A model generated the notes under the pieces. It searched no databases and had not been told where the DNA came from. It saw only the letters and a program-made list of their open reading frames with translations. Of a stretch of 5,689 bases of DNA, positions 1 through 4,985 are shown one piece after another. The stretch lies in contig JAUWLI010000212.1 of the NCBI GenBank assembly GCA_030613765.1, positions 1 through 5,689 on the forward strand, written 5' to 3'. Position numbers and translations under genes: made by a program. This stretch comes from Phycisphaerae bacterium. Lineage in GTDB: Bacteria > Planctomycetota > Phycisphaerae > Sedimentisphaerales > SG8-4. How positions within the stretch are numbered: the stretch's first letter is position 1; the number at the start of each line of letters is the position of its first letter.

Positions 1-318
1 TATTACCCATACCATTACCGAACCAAACCATACCTGCTGAATGGCAATACTGAAAAAAAGATATGTCAATCCGAATACAATAGTGAGAACAATCATGGAT
101 TCGAACAATCCGGTCAGTGGGATTGCTTTTATCGCTACAGCACGGTATATAAGGATCACCGCCTCCAGCGTGACCGCTAATGAAACAAGGGGTATAAGAA
201 AACGCTTGTATTTCTCTCCTCCCGAAAGCAGTTGAAGAACGCCGACTATCGCACCTGCAATATATAACACGACGACAAAGGCAAATATCATATTTTCAGG
301 AAATGGCAGTTTAAACAT
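1..318 (-). CDS. CcsA/HemX-like cytochrome c assembly membrane protein (partial, 3' end outside window)
   Basis: The frame is open from the ATG at 318 to the window edge, giving 106 N-terminal residues; the rest of the gene lies to the left. The residues form three hydrophobic helices (about 10-31, 40-60 and 73-93). Between helices 2 and 3 is a stretch IPLTGLFES (66-74), which resembles the P-L-x-x-x-(F/Y)-E-S signature of the CcsA/CcmC/HemX family. CcsA-type proteins present haem for attachment to apocytochrome c at the membrane; HemX relatives sit in haem operons and affect glutamyl-tRNA reductase levels. The start lies two bases after the stop of the ahbB-like gene, with an AGGAAG ribosome site inside that gene's last codons, so the two are translationally coupled. 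The tryptophan-rich WWD haem-handling motif of CcsA, expected further downstream, is not visible, so CcsA versus HemX cannot be settled here. A glutamyl-tRNA reductase gene (hemA) next on the left would be a typical arrangement, but that is inference. Confidence 0.75.
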   Translation of the reverse strand, partial: MFKLPFPENMIFAFVVVLYIAGAIVGVLQLLSGGEKYKRFLIPLVSLAVTLEAVILIYRAVAIKAIPLTGLFESMIVLTIVFGLTYLFFSIAIQQVWFGSVMVWVI

Positions 319-320
319 TC

Positions 321-830
321 TTATTCTTCTTCCTTTGTGCTGTTGGCCCCCGATTCCGTAATATATGTCGGAGGCACCTTCTTGAGTTCCTTCTCGGTCA
401 CCAGTATACGGTAGTTAGACACTCCGCACGCCTGGCTCATCCTGGCAACGGTCTTCTCAACCTCTTCAAAATTCGCTCCATGAACCATCGTATAAACGTT
501 ATACGGCCAGTTTTCAACTGTGTTCCGCTCATATGCGTGGCTCACTTCTCGAAATCCTGCTAATTTCTCGCCCACCTCCTCAACACGTTCTTCCTTGACG
601 TGCCACACAACCATTGCTCCCCCGGACAATCCCACTTTGAAATGGTCTATTATTGACCCTACTCGACGCAGCTTCCCCTGCCGTTTCCAGTTCTCTAACA
701 CAGCCAGAAGCTGTTTTGTCTCAATCCCTGCCTGCCCGGCCATGTCCTTATAGGGACTCTCGCTTCTTGGAAATCCCTCCTGAAGAACGGACAATACCTT
801 TCTCTCGATGTCGGATATGTGATATGTCAT
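321..830 (-). CDS. ahbB: Siroheme decarboxylase subunit, AhbA/AhbB (NirDLGH) family, AhbB-like
   Basis: The product is 169 residues when read from the ATG at 830. An in-frame TTG four codons upstream (842) is a possible start, but it has no ribosome site, whereas GAAG lies six bases before the ATG. Residues 5-62 form a winged-helix DNA-binding-like domain ending LRRVGSIIDH; residues 67-160 form the Lrp/AsnC-type alpha-beta domain. HAYER (98-102) and WPYNVYTMVHG (108-118) match the CYxR...WPYNLFxMIHG pattern of AhbB and NirL/H type subunits rather than the HNYxR...YNxWFT pattern I associate with AhbA/NirD. The family decarboxylates siroheme to 12,18-didecarboxysiroheme, the first committed step of the alternative haem route (and of haem d1 synthesis). 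It usually works as an AhbA-AhbB pair in the cytoplasm; no second subunit is in this window. The gene is the first of an operon with the CcsA/HemX-like gene and is divergent from hemC. Automated pipelines often mislabel such genes as AsnC regulators. Family is confident; subunit assignment is moderate. Confidence 0.85.
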   Translation of the reverse strand: MTYHISDIERKVLSVLQEGFPRSESPYKDMAGQAGIETKQLLAVLENWKRQGKLRRVGSIIDHFKVGLSGGAMVVWHVKEERVEEVGEKLAGFREVSHAYERNTVENWPYNVYTMVHGANFEEVEKTVARMSQACGVSNYRILVTEKELKKVPPTYITESGANSTKEEE

Positions 831-886
831 CTTTTTCTTCAATAATTTGTATTCGGGGGATAGGATAGGTCATTTACCATTGCTTG

Positions 887-906
887 ATTTCCCATATATA
901 GGAAAT
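887..906. promoter_or_regulatory. Near-perfect palindrome, candidate operator between divergent haem genes
   Basis: ATTTCC (887-892) is mirrored by GGAAAT (901-906) around an ATATAT centre (894-899). Only the pair 893/900 breaks the 20-base dyad. It lies about 10-30 bases downstream of the predicted start of transcription of the ahbB-like operon and upstream of the hemC -10. That position suits a repressor of the left operon. No known regulator consensus is claimed. Confidence 0.4.
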
Positions 907-922
907 TCTTACGATGTACCGT

Positions 923-951
923 ATTCTAAAAAATTTCACTTATAATTGCAA
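923..951 (-). promoter_or_regulatory. Predicted sigma70-type promoter of the ahbB-ccsA/hemX-like operon
   Basis: Read on the minus strand, TTGCAA (951-946) and TAGAAT (928-923) are separated by 17 bases. Transcription would begin near 916, leaving a leader of about 85 bases before the ahbB-like ATG that carries the palindrome at 887-906. The -35 shares base 946 with the putative hemC -10 box on the other strand, so the two promoters would compete for polymerase. Confidence 0.4.
941..946 (+). promoter_or_regulatory. Candidate -10 box for hemC
   Basis: A perfect TATAAT lies here, but there is no good -35 element 16-18 bases upstream, so an activator may be needed or the match may be chance. 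If used, the hemC leader would be about 120 bases and would include a small hairpin (CTGCT 971-975 with AGCAG 981-985). Confidence 0.3.
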
Positions 952-1051
952 GAAAACTTTTTGCGCCCACCTGCTCATTTAGCAGCAGACAAAACACCAC
1001 ACTTGAATATCCAGTAATTTTTGTGTAAAACCTTGAAAACAGTTATGAAAA

Positions 1052-1068
1052 CGACTTCCGAAAGGTCG
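1052..1068 (+). promoter_or_regulatory. Possible hairpin enclosing the hemC ribosome binding site
   Basis: CGACTT (1052-1057) can pair with AAGGTCG bases 1063-1068 (one G-U pair), leaving a five-base loop CCGAA. The right arm contains most of the AAAGG ribosome site, three bases before the ATG. Such a stem could lower or regulate hemC translation, but a six-pair stem this size can arise by chance. Confidence 0.25.
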
Positions 1069-1070
1069 AA

Positions 1071-2000
1071 ATGAAGCACATAAGAATCGCAAGCCGAGCA
1101 AGTAAGCTGGCCTTGGCACAGGTTGACCTCGTCCGTAAATTACTTGAGAGTCTCTGCCCGGGCCTCGAAACCTCCATTGTAAAAATCTCGACAAAAGGCG
1201 ACCGCGACAAATCAGATTTCCTTTACAAGTCAGAATCAATGGGTTTTTTTACCTCCGAGGTTGAAAAAGCCCTCCTCGATGGCAGGGCGGATCTCGCGGT
1301 CCACAGCCTTAAGGATTTGCCAACTGTACTGACCCCGGATTTAATCGTTGTCGCCATTCCCAAAAGGGAATCCCCCGCAGATGCCCTTATCGCAAGGAAC
1401 AAGGTGGCCTCTATCAAGGATTTGCCACCTGCCACAACTATTGGAACCTCCAGCTTAAGACGAATCGCACAGTTATACCTTCTAAGAGACGACATAAAAT
1501 GCGTTCCTTTGCGGGGAAATGTCGAAACACGGGTCCGCAAAGTTATGGAAGGCCACGTTGACGCCATAGTCATTGCCTGCGCAGGCCTCAATAGGCTTGG
1601 CCTCAACGATAAGATCTCCGCCATCCTGCCCCCGAAGGAATTTATCCCGGCCCCTGCACAGGGCGCGCTGGCCGTACAAATCCGGGCTGATGATTCCGAG
1701 TTGGCAGACCTTGTCAAACAAATCGACGATAAAAATTCTCGTATCGCCGCCGAAACCGAACGATCTGTACTCGAAACTATGCACGGCGGTTGCAGTATAC
1801 CTCTGGGAGTTTATTCACAAATCCAAAAAGACCAAATAACCATTGACGCCATCATTAGCGACCTCGAAGGTAAGAAATACGTCAGGCGAACAATAACAGC
1901 GCCCCTCGACCAGGCTAAGACCATTGCCAAAAAGCTCGCCGGCGAGCTTTTAGCCGATGGGGGACAGGAAATCCTGGACCGGATCAGAAATAGTCGATAA
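1071..2000 (+). CDS. hemC: Porphobilinogen deaminase (hydroxymethylbilane synthase) HemC
   Basis: This cytoplasmic enzyme joins four porphobilinogen molecules into hydroxymethylbilane, the precursor of uroporphyrinogen III and so of siroheme, haem and cobalamin. The 309 residues match the usual length of about 310. Visible family signatures run in order: RIASRASKLALAQ (5-17); KISTKGDRD (38-46); HSLKDLPT (78-85) with the catalytic aspartate at 82; GTSSLRR (125-131) and PLRGNVETR (146-154) with substrate- and cofactor-binding arginines; PAPAQGALA (193-201); and GGCSIPLG (239-246), whose Cys241 should carry the dipyrromethane cofactor. Nothing essential is missing. The ATG at 1071 is preceded by GAAAGG at 1060-1065 with good spacing; the ribosome site lies in a possible hairpin (1052-1068). 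The gene is divergent from the siroheme-decarboxylase operon, consistent with one tetrapyrrole locus. No uroporphyrinogen III synthase or methyltransferase gene follows; the next sequence is a broken kinase gene on the opposite strand. Confidence 0.97.
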   Translation: MKHIRIASRASKLALAQVDLVRKLLESLCPGLETSIVKISTKGDRDKSDFLYKSESMGFFTSEVEKALLDGRADLAVHSLKDLPTVLTPDLIVVAIPKRESPADALIARNKVASIKDLPPATTIGTSSLRRIAQLYLLRDDIKCVPLRGNVETRVRKVMEGHVDAIVIACAGLNRLGLNDKISAILPPKEFIPAPAQGALAVQIRADDSELADLVKQIDDKNSRIAAETERSVLETMHGGCSIPLGVYSQIQKDQITIDAIISDLEGKKYVRRTITAPLDQAKTIAKKLAGELLADGGQEILDRIRNSR

Positions 2001-2002
2001 GA

Positions 2003-2223
2003 CTAAAGTACCTTTTGAATAGGTAGCCTAACTTGAAATGAGGTGCTCTTACCGGGACGACTTTCTGCCGTTATCTTCCCGCCATGAGCACATATGATTC
2101 GCTGTGCAATAGCCAGGCCAAGGCCCGTTTTCCTGTCACCCTCTTCCTCGGTAAAGAATGGCTTAAAGATGTGCTGGACCATTTCCGGCTCAATCCGCCT
2201 CGATTTGCTACAGAAACTGCCAC
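2003..2223 (-). pseudogene. C-terminal remnant of a sensor histidine kinase (ATPase domain), frameshifted
   Basis: Reading leftward, codons from about 2202 to the TAG at 2005-2003 encode RIEPEMVQHIFKPFFTEEE, then TGLGLAIAQRI, then AHGGKI and a closing strand FQVRLP. These are the F box (IFKPFFT), the G2 box (GLGLA) and the end of a HATPase_c domain, the ATP-binding half of two-component sensor kinases. Just upstream, the family's G1 region (expected V-x-D-N-G-x-G-I) appears as VAVSVANRGG (2223-2194) but in a different frame. Loss of about one or four bases near 2195-2200 would explain the break. No N box, histidine phosphoacceptor, sensor region or start codon is present; only about 70 codons survive. 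The remnant ends three bases after the hemC stop, on the opposite strand. It is non-functional. Bases 2224-2297 show no gene. Confidence 0.8.
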
Positions 2224-2276
2224 AAAATCATTTGGTCGGTACGGCGTAGCGAAGGGGAACTTTTGATAAGCGTTTT

Positions 2277-2294
2277 ATATAAAAGAGATTATAT
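2277..2294 (-). terminator. Weak AT-only stem after tRNA-Val
   Basis: ATATAA (2277-2282) and TTATAT (2289-2294) can pair across a six-base loop four bases beyond the 3' end of tRNA-Val. On the minus strand a TTTT run overlaps the left arm and loop. The stem has no G-C pairs, so its value as a terminator is doubtful. Confidence 0.2.
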
Positions 2295-2297
2295 CAG

Positions 2298-2371
2298 TGG
2301 GCGATACAGGACTTGAACCTGTGACTTCCTGCGTGTAAAGCAGGCGCTCTAGCCAACTGAGCTAATCGCCC
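2298..2371 (-). tRNA. tRNA-Val, anticodon UAC
   Basis: The minus strand folds into a complete 74-nucleotide cloverleaf. The seven-pair acceptor stem is GGGCGAT with ATCGCCC and the discriminator is A. The D stem is GCTC/GAGC, the anticodon stem CCTGC/GCAGG with loop TTTACAC (anticodon TAC), and the T stem ACAGG/CCTGT with loop TTCAAGT. The 3' CCA is not encoded, so it must be added by CCA-transferase. It would read GUA and other GUN valine codons. A promoter lies just upstream (2386-2414). Confidence 0.97.
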
Positions 2372-2385
2372 GAGCCTTGAATGTA

Positions 2386-2414
2386 AAAATACAGTTTTTT
2401 AAAGCTTGCGTCAA
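2386..2414 (-). promoter_or_regulatory. Predicted promoter of tRNA-Val
   Basis: On the minus strand TTGACG (2414-2409) and TATTTT (2391-2386) are 17 bases apart. Initiation would fall near 2379, about eight bases before the mature tRNA 5' end at 2371. The -35 overlaps that of the opposite-facing nitroreductase promoter. Confidence 0.5.
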
Positions 2415-2434
2415 TATTTTTGATGTTTTATTAT
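2406..2434 (+). promoter_or_regulatory. Predicted promoter of the nitroreductase gene
   Basis: TTGCGT (2406-2411) and TATTAT (2429-2434) are separated by 17 bases, with initiation expected near 2441 and a leader of about 54 bases. It shares bases 2409-2411 with the -35 of the tRNA-Val promoter on the other strand. Confidence 0.45.
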
Positions 2435-2494
2435 TAGCAAAGTAAGAGTTTTGTTCATCTTTTCAGGAAATATTTCGCAATTTGAGGTGTTTTT

Positions 2495-3007
2495 ATGACA
2501 GTACTTGAAGCCATTCGTCAAAGATATTCCTGCAGGGCGTATCATGAAAAGGCCATAGAGCAGGATAAACTCGATAGCATATTTGAGGCGGCCCGGCTGG
2601 CACCTTCTGCCAAAAATACACAGGATTGGCGTTTCGTAGTAGTAACCGATAAGGAAACCAAGCGTCTGGTTGCTGAGACTACTAACCGGCCGGAGGTCTT
2701 CCAGAAGGCTGGTGCTATCATAGCCGCGTGCAGCAACAGTGATGAAGTAATGCGATGCGGGCAGGCAATCGGGCCTATTGATGTTGCTATCGCACTTGAA
2801 CATATAGCGCTGCAGGCAGCAGAGTTAGGATTAGCGACGTGCTGGATTGGGTCGTTCTATACGGATAAGGTTAGAGCAATACTGGATATCCCGGCAGATG
2901 TTGCGATAATTGAGCTGATGACGATTGGTTATCCGGCCGACAGCAAAAAAGAGTCGCAGCGCGAGCCGATAGAGAAAATATTGTGTTATCAGAAGTGGAA
3001 GTTCTAA
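2495..3007 (+). CDS. Nitroreductase-family FMN-dependent oxidoreductase
   Basis: The 170-residue product is a compact member of the nitroreductase fold (about 165-200 residues is usual). Such proteins form homodimers that bind FMN and use NAD(P)H to reduce nitroaromatics, quinones or flavins in the cytoplasm; the substrate here cannot be told. Near the N-terminus RYSCRAY (10-16) is the FMN-phosphate-binding R-x-S-x-R-x-Y/F motif. APSAKNTQDWRFVVV (36-50) is the second conserved flavin segment. DVAIALEHIALQAAELGLATCWIGSF (96-121) is the family's central helix and following glycine-rich strand, and IGYP (144-147) is the conserved C-terminal turn. The ATG at 2495 has a GAGGTG ribosome site five bases upstream. 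The gene stands alone between two tRNA genes, with its own promoter. A Cys pair (79, 88) and Cys116 are present but not diagnostic. Confidence 0.92.
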   Translation: MTVLEAIRQRYSCRAYHEKAIEQDKLDSIFEAARLAPSAKNTQDWRFVVVTDKETKRLVAETTNRPEVFQKAGAIIAACSNSDEVMRCGQAIGPIDVAIALEHIALQAAELGLATCWIGSFYTDKVRAILDIPADVAIIELMTIGYPADSKKESQREPIEKILCYQKWKF

Positions 3008-3036
3008 GTTTTCACTCAAAGTCAGCTAAGAGTATG

Positions 3037-3064
3037 TTGAATTTGACATGTAGTTGTATATAAT
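3037..3064 (+). promoter_or_regulatory. Predicted promoter of tRNA-Ala
   Basis: TTGAAT (3037-3042) and a perfect TATAAT (3059-3064) are 16 bases apart. Transcription would start near 3071, about 14 bases before the tRNA 5' end. The transcript may run on into the ferritin-like gene, as no clear terminator follows the tRNA. Confidence 0.55.
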
Positions 3065-3084
3065 GGCTTCTTTGAGGTTAGATT

Positions 3085-3155
3085 GGGGACGTAGTGTAAC
3101 GGGAGCACGCCGCGGTCGCATCGCGGAAATGAGGGTTCGATTCCCTTCGTCTCCA
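3085..3155 (+). tRNA. tRNA-Ala, anticodon CGC
   Basis: The 71 nucleotides fold into a full cloverleaf. The acceptor stem GGGGACG pairs with CGTCTCC and contains a G3-U70 wobble, the classic alanine identity element; the discriminator is A. The D stem is GTGT/GCAC with a short seven-base loop that keeps G18-G19. The anticodon stem is CCGCG/CGCGG with loop GTCGCAT, giving anticodon CGC, which reads only GCG. The variable region is four bases and the T stem is GAGGG/CCCTT with loop TTCGATT. The 3' CCA is not encoded. A G at position 32, where a pyrimidine is usual, is odd. The anticodon and the G3-U70 pair agree on alanine. Confidence 0.93.
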
Positions 3156-3264
3156 TTTCATTTCCTTCATTTTCAAACAGTTATATGAATTTGGTGGATT
3201 TGCATAAGAATAGGCAGAAACTTGTACTGCGCAATAGTAATTTGTGAATTAGAAAGGACGAAAG

Positions 3265-3717
3265 ATGGGTCAGTTTGAATCTGTTGAAGAAATTCTCGAT
3301 TTTGCAATTGAACGTGAGATAGAGGCTCGGGATTTTTATATGAAGTTGGCTGAGAGGATGGAAAATCCGGCGATGAAGAAGGTCTTTGAGAATTTTGCAA
3401 CCGAAGAGCTTGGGCATAAGTATAAGCTGGAAGCTATCAAACGCGACGAAATTTCACTTGTGCCCCAACAGGTGCAGAGCCTTGACATAGCTGATTATGT
3501 AGTTGATGTGGAGCCGCAGCCGGATATGGATTACGCCGAAGCGCTTGTTTTAGCGATGAGGAAAGAAAAAGCGGCATACAGGCTTTATCTGGATCTGGCG
3601 GCAGTGGGTGAGGATGAAGAATTAACAGATATGTTTTTGTCCCTTGCTCAGGAAGAGGCCAAACACAAGCTGAGGTTTGAAATTGAATATGATGACATAG
3701 TTTTAAAGGAAGATTAA
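3265..3717 (+). CDS. Ferritin-like diiron protein (rubrerythrin-type, no rubredoxin domain)
   Basis: The 150-residue product is a four-helix-bundle diiron protein with both halves of the iron site complete. Half one has E18 in ExxARxxFY context (18-25) and EELGH (47-51, ligands E48 and H51). Half two has EKAAYRLY (101-108, ligand E101) and EEAKH (130-134, ligands E131 and H134). This repeat of E...Y then ExxH is the rubrerythrin/erythrin pattern. The C-terminal Cys4 rubredoxin domain of classical rubrerythrin is absent, and the product has no cysteines at all. Relatives in this ferritin-like group (COG1633 type) are thought to act in peroxide or iron handling, often in anaerobes; the exact role is unknown. 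GAAAGGA (3252-3258) precedes the ATG by six bases. It follows tRNA-Ala by 109 bases with no convincing promoter of its own, so it may be read from the tRNA promoter. Confidence 0.9.
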   Translation: MGQFESVEEILDFAIEREIEARDFYMKLAERMENPAMKKVFENFATEELGHKYKLEAIKRDEISLVPQQVQSLDIADYVVDVEPQPDMDYAEALVLAMRKEKAAYRLYLDLAAVGEDEELTDMFLSLAQEEAKHKLRFEIEYDDIVLKED

Positions 3718-3740
3718 GGGCTTTTAAGCATGGATGCAAA

Positions 3741-3784
3741 ATCACCTTCCCGGCTTTATGGGAATAAGGTTTGACGGCGGTGAT
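3741..3784 (+). terminator. Nested stem-loop after the ferritin-like gene, possible terminator
   Basis: ATCACC (3741-3746) can pair with GGTGAT (3779-3784), enclosing an inner hairpin TTCCC (3747-3751) with GGGAA (3760-3764). GGTTTTGGTTATTTT follows, which is U-rich but interrupted. It begins 24 bases after the stop codon and could end transcription or attenuate it before the next gene. Confidence 0.3.
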
Positions 3785-3836
3785 GGTTTTGGTTATTTTG
3801 TGGCTGGGATTGTGAATTTTGTTGGAGGTATTTATT

Positions 3837-4124
3837 ATGATTATGGCGTTAATATGTAGGTTTCCGTGTTGGCCGATAGCACCGATCTTCGGCCCTGTTG
3901 CTCTGCCGACGCTATTGGCAATTGCGGGGATTATCTTTTCGATTGTTATGCTTATTGACTGCTTGAAAAGGCCGGCGTCAAAGTTCTATTGCCCGCTTAC
4001 AAAAGAAGCCGAGTACGACAAGTTGATATGGGCTATTGCGATTGCGTTTTCGCTTGGATATTATTTCATAGGGGCGATAGTTTATTTCTTTGTTGTAAAG
4101 AGGGCGAAGCCGGATACAAGCTAA
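3837..4124 (+). CDS. Small two-helix membrane protein, PLDc_N-like
   Basis: The start is the ATG at 3837, eight bases after a strong GGAGG (3824-3828); a TTG 18 bases upstream would sit over that ribosome site and is rejected. The 95-residue product has two hydrophobic helices, about 22-43 and 62-87. A helix ending in LIDCLKRP (39-46) is followed by a loop, then DKLIWAIAIAFSLGYYFIGAIVYF (61-84). This matches the layout of the PLDc_N domain (found at the N-terminus of cardiolipin synthases and as free small proteins): helix, D-x-x-(K/R), a K-L-x-W start to helix two, and a G-x-x-x-Y near its end. No phospholipase HKD motif is present, so this is the free-standing form, of unknown function. Cysteines at 7, 11, 42 and 52 are unexplained. 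Resemblance is by eye and moderate. Confidence 0.65.
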   Translation: MIMALICRFPCWPIAPIFGPVALPTLLAIAGIIFSIVMLIDCLKRPASKFYCPLTKEAEYDKLIWAIAIAFSLGYYFIGAIVYFFVVKRAKPDTS

Positions 4125-4128
4125 CATG

Positions 4129-4174
4129 CTCAGTTGCCACCTGAGAATGCAGGCGCAGCCGGCCAAGAGCCGGT
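4129..4174 (+). other. Two short hairpins between small membrane protein genes
   Basis: CTCAG (4129-4133) pairs with CTGAG (4141-4145), and CCGGC (4159-4163) pairs with GCCGG (4169-4173) across a five-base loop. Neither is followed by a U tract. They may separate or stabilise parts of a shared transcript; no function is established. Confidence 0.25.
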
Positions 4175-4248
4175 CGAGTTGAGGTTACTTCGCTTGCGAT
4201 TACATGGATGGTGTGCAGTTATGAATTATGAGATTAGGACAGGATGCG

Positions 4249-4488
4249 ATGGAAATGGGAATGTATGAGCTTGTAGAAAAAATTTGGCAGGGTGTGAGTT
4301 TTATCGCGGTAGGCGGGGCGGTGGCGCTGATATTTTTCCTTGTTTTTGCTCCGAGTATCCTTGGCTCAAAGACTATCCATAAGCAGCTTGACAAGCTGGG
4401 TGAGCAAGTCGAAAAGATGAACAAACAGCTAAAACAGATAGCTCAACTTCTCGAAAAGGGGAAGAAGAATCGCAAAAAGGAACCTTAG
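4249..4488 (+). CDS. Small single-pass membrane protein with C-terminal coiled coil, function unknown
   Basis: The likely start is the ATG at 4249, preceded by AGGACAGGA (4236-4244). An upstream in-frame ATG at 4228 would add seven residues but lacks a ribosome site; ATGs at 4255 and 4261 are also possible. The 79-residue product has an N-terminal segment, one hydrophobic helix (about residues 14-36), then an amphipathic, heptad-like stretch (about 42-71) of leucine, isoleucine and lysine/glutamate/glutamine, and a Lys/Arg-rich end. Topology would be a membrane anchor with a charged coiled coil on the cytoplasmic side. I do not recognise the family. It lies 124 bases after the PLDc_N-like gene and 25 bases before arfB, so it could share a transcript with arfB. 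Confidence 0.6.
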   Translation: MEMGMYELVEKIWQGVSFIAVGGAVALIFFLVFAPSILGSKTIHKQLDKLGEQVEKMNKQLKQIAQLLEKGKKNRKKEP

Positions 4489-4513
4489 GTAGATAGTTGA
4501 TTAGTGATGACTT

Positions 4514-4936
4514 ATGATTGAAATCACCGACGGTGTCTTTATCAGTGAGGATGAGTTTGTTTTCAAGGCGTCTCGAAGCGGCGGGCCGGGCGGGCAAAAT
4601 GTCAACAAGGTCAATACACGGATTACGCTGTTTTTTGATGTGGCAGAGTGCGAGGTTCTTTCTGATATACAAAAGCGGCGAATACTCGCCCGGTTGTCAA
4701 CGCGGGCCGACAAAAATGGAGTAATAAGAGTTGTTTCGCAGAAGTTTCGCACACAAAAGGCAAACCGCAGGGCTGCCGTAGAGCGATTGCAGGAATTATT
4801 GAGGGGGGCGTTAAAGACCAGACCTGTTCGGAAAAAAACAAAAGTGCCCGAGCGGGCGCGCCTGCGGCGTTTGAAGGAAAAGAAACGGCGGGGCATGTTA
4901 AAACGACAAAGGGCGGAGAAGGATTTTGAGTTTTAA
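4514..4936 (+). CDS. arfB: Peptidyl-tRNA hydrolase ArfB (YaeJ), ribosome rescue factor
   Basis: The 140-residue product matches ArfB (about 140 residues) rather than the longer RF1/RF2. It enters ribosomes stalled without a stop codon and hydrolyses the peptidyl-tRNA. RSGGPGGQNVNKVNTR (21-36) holds the catalytic GGQ at 26-28. The RF-1-like domain extends to about residue 100. The basic tail from about 103 (RPVRKKTKVP, RRLKEKKRR, LKRQR) corresponds to the ArfB extension that senses the empty mRNA channel; in E. coli the equivalent tail has the same RPTKPT...RRL..K..R pattern. No clear ribosome site precedes the ATG, which lies 25 bases after the small coiled-coil gene, so translation may depend on coupling or be weak. 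An ICT1-like or other RF-domain homologue is the only alternative, with the same activity. Confidence 0.95.
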   Translation: MIEITDGVFISEDEFVFKASRSGGPGGQNVNKVNTRITLFFDVAECEVLSDIQKRRILARLSTRADKNGVIRVVSQKFRTQKANRRAAVERLQELLRGALKTRPVRKKTKVPERARLRRLKEKKRRGMLKRQRAEKDFEF

Positions 4937-4985
4937 GCTGCTGATATTTTCTTGTGTAGTAGAATTTGATACAACGTATTAATCA

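Noticed and set aside
41..235. Plus-strand 64-codon open frame
   Set aside because: It lies antisense to the CcsA/HemX-like gene, whose family motif and coupled start are convincing.
831..842. TTG start for the ahbB-like gene
   Set aside because: There is no ribosome site before it; the ATG at 830 has GAAG at suitable spacing.
1223..1784. Long minus-strand open frames inside hemC
   Set aside because: They are antisense shadows of hemC, which carries all its catalytic motifs on the plus strand.
2084..2266. Plus-strand 60-codon open frame after hemC
   Set aside because: The opposite strand encodes clear histidine-kinase motifs; this frame has no ribosome site and no recognisable content.
3043..3064. 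TTGACA with TATAAT before tRNA-Ala as the promoter pair
   Set aside because: The spacing is only 10 bases; TTGAAT at 3037 gives an acceptable 16-base spacer with the same -10.
4501..4896. Minus-strand 131-codon open frame over arfB
   Set aside because: It is an antisense shadow of a gene with an intact GGQ motif and basic tail.
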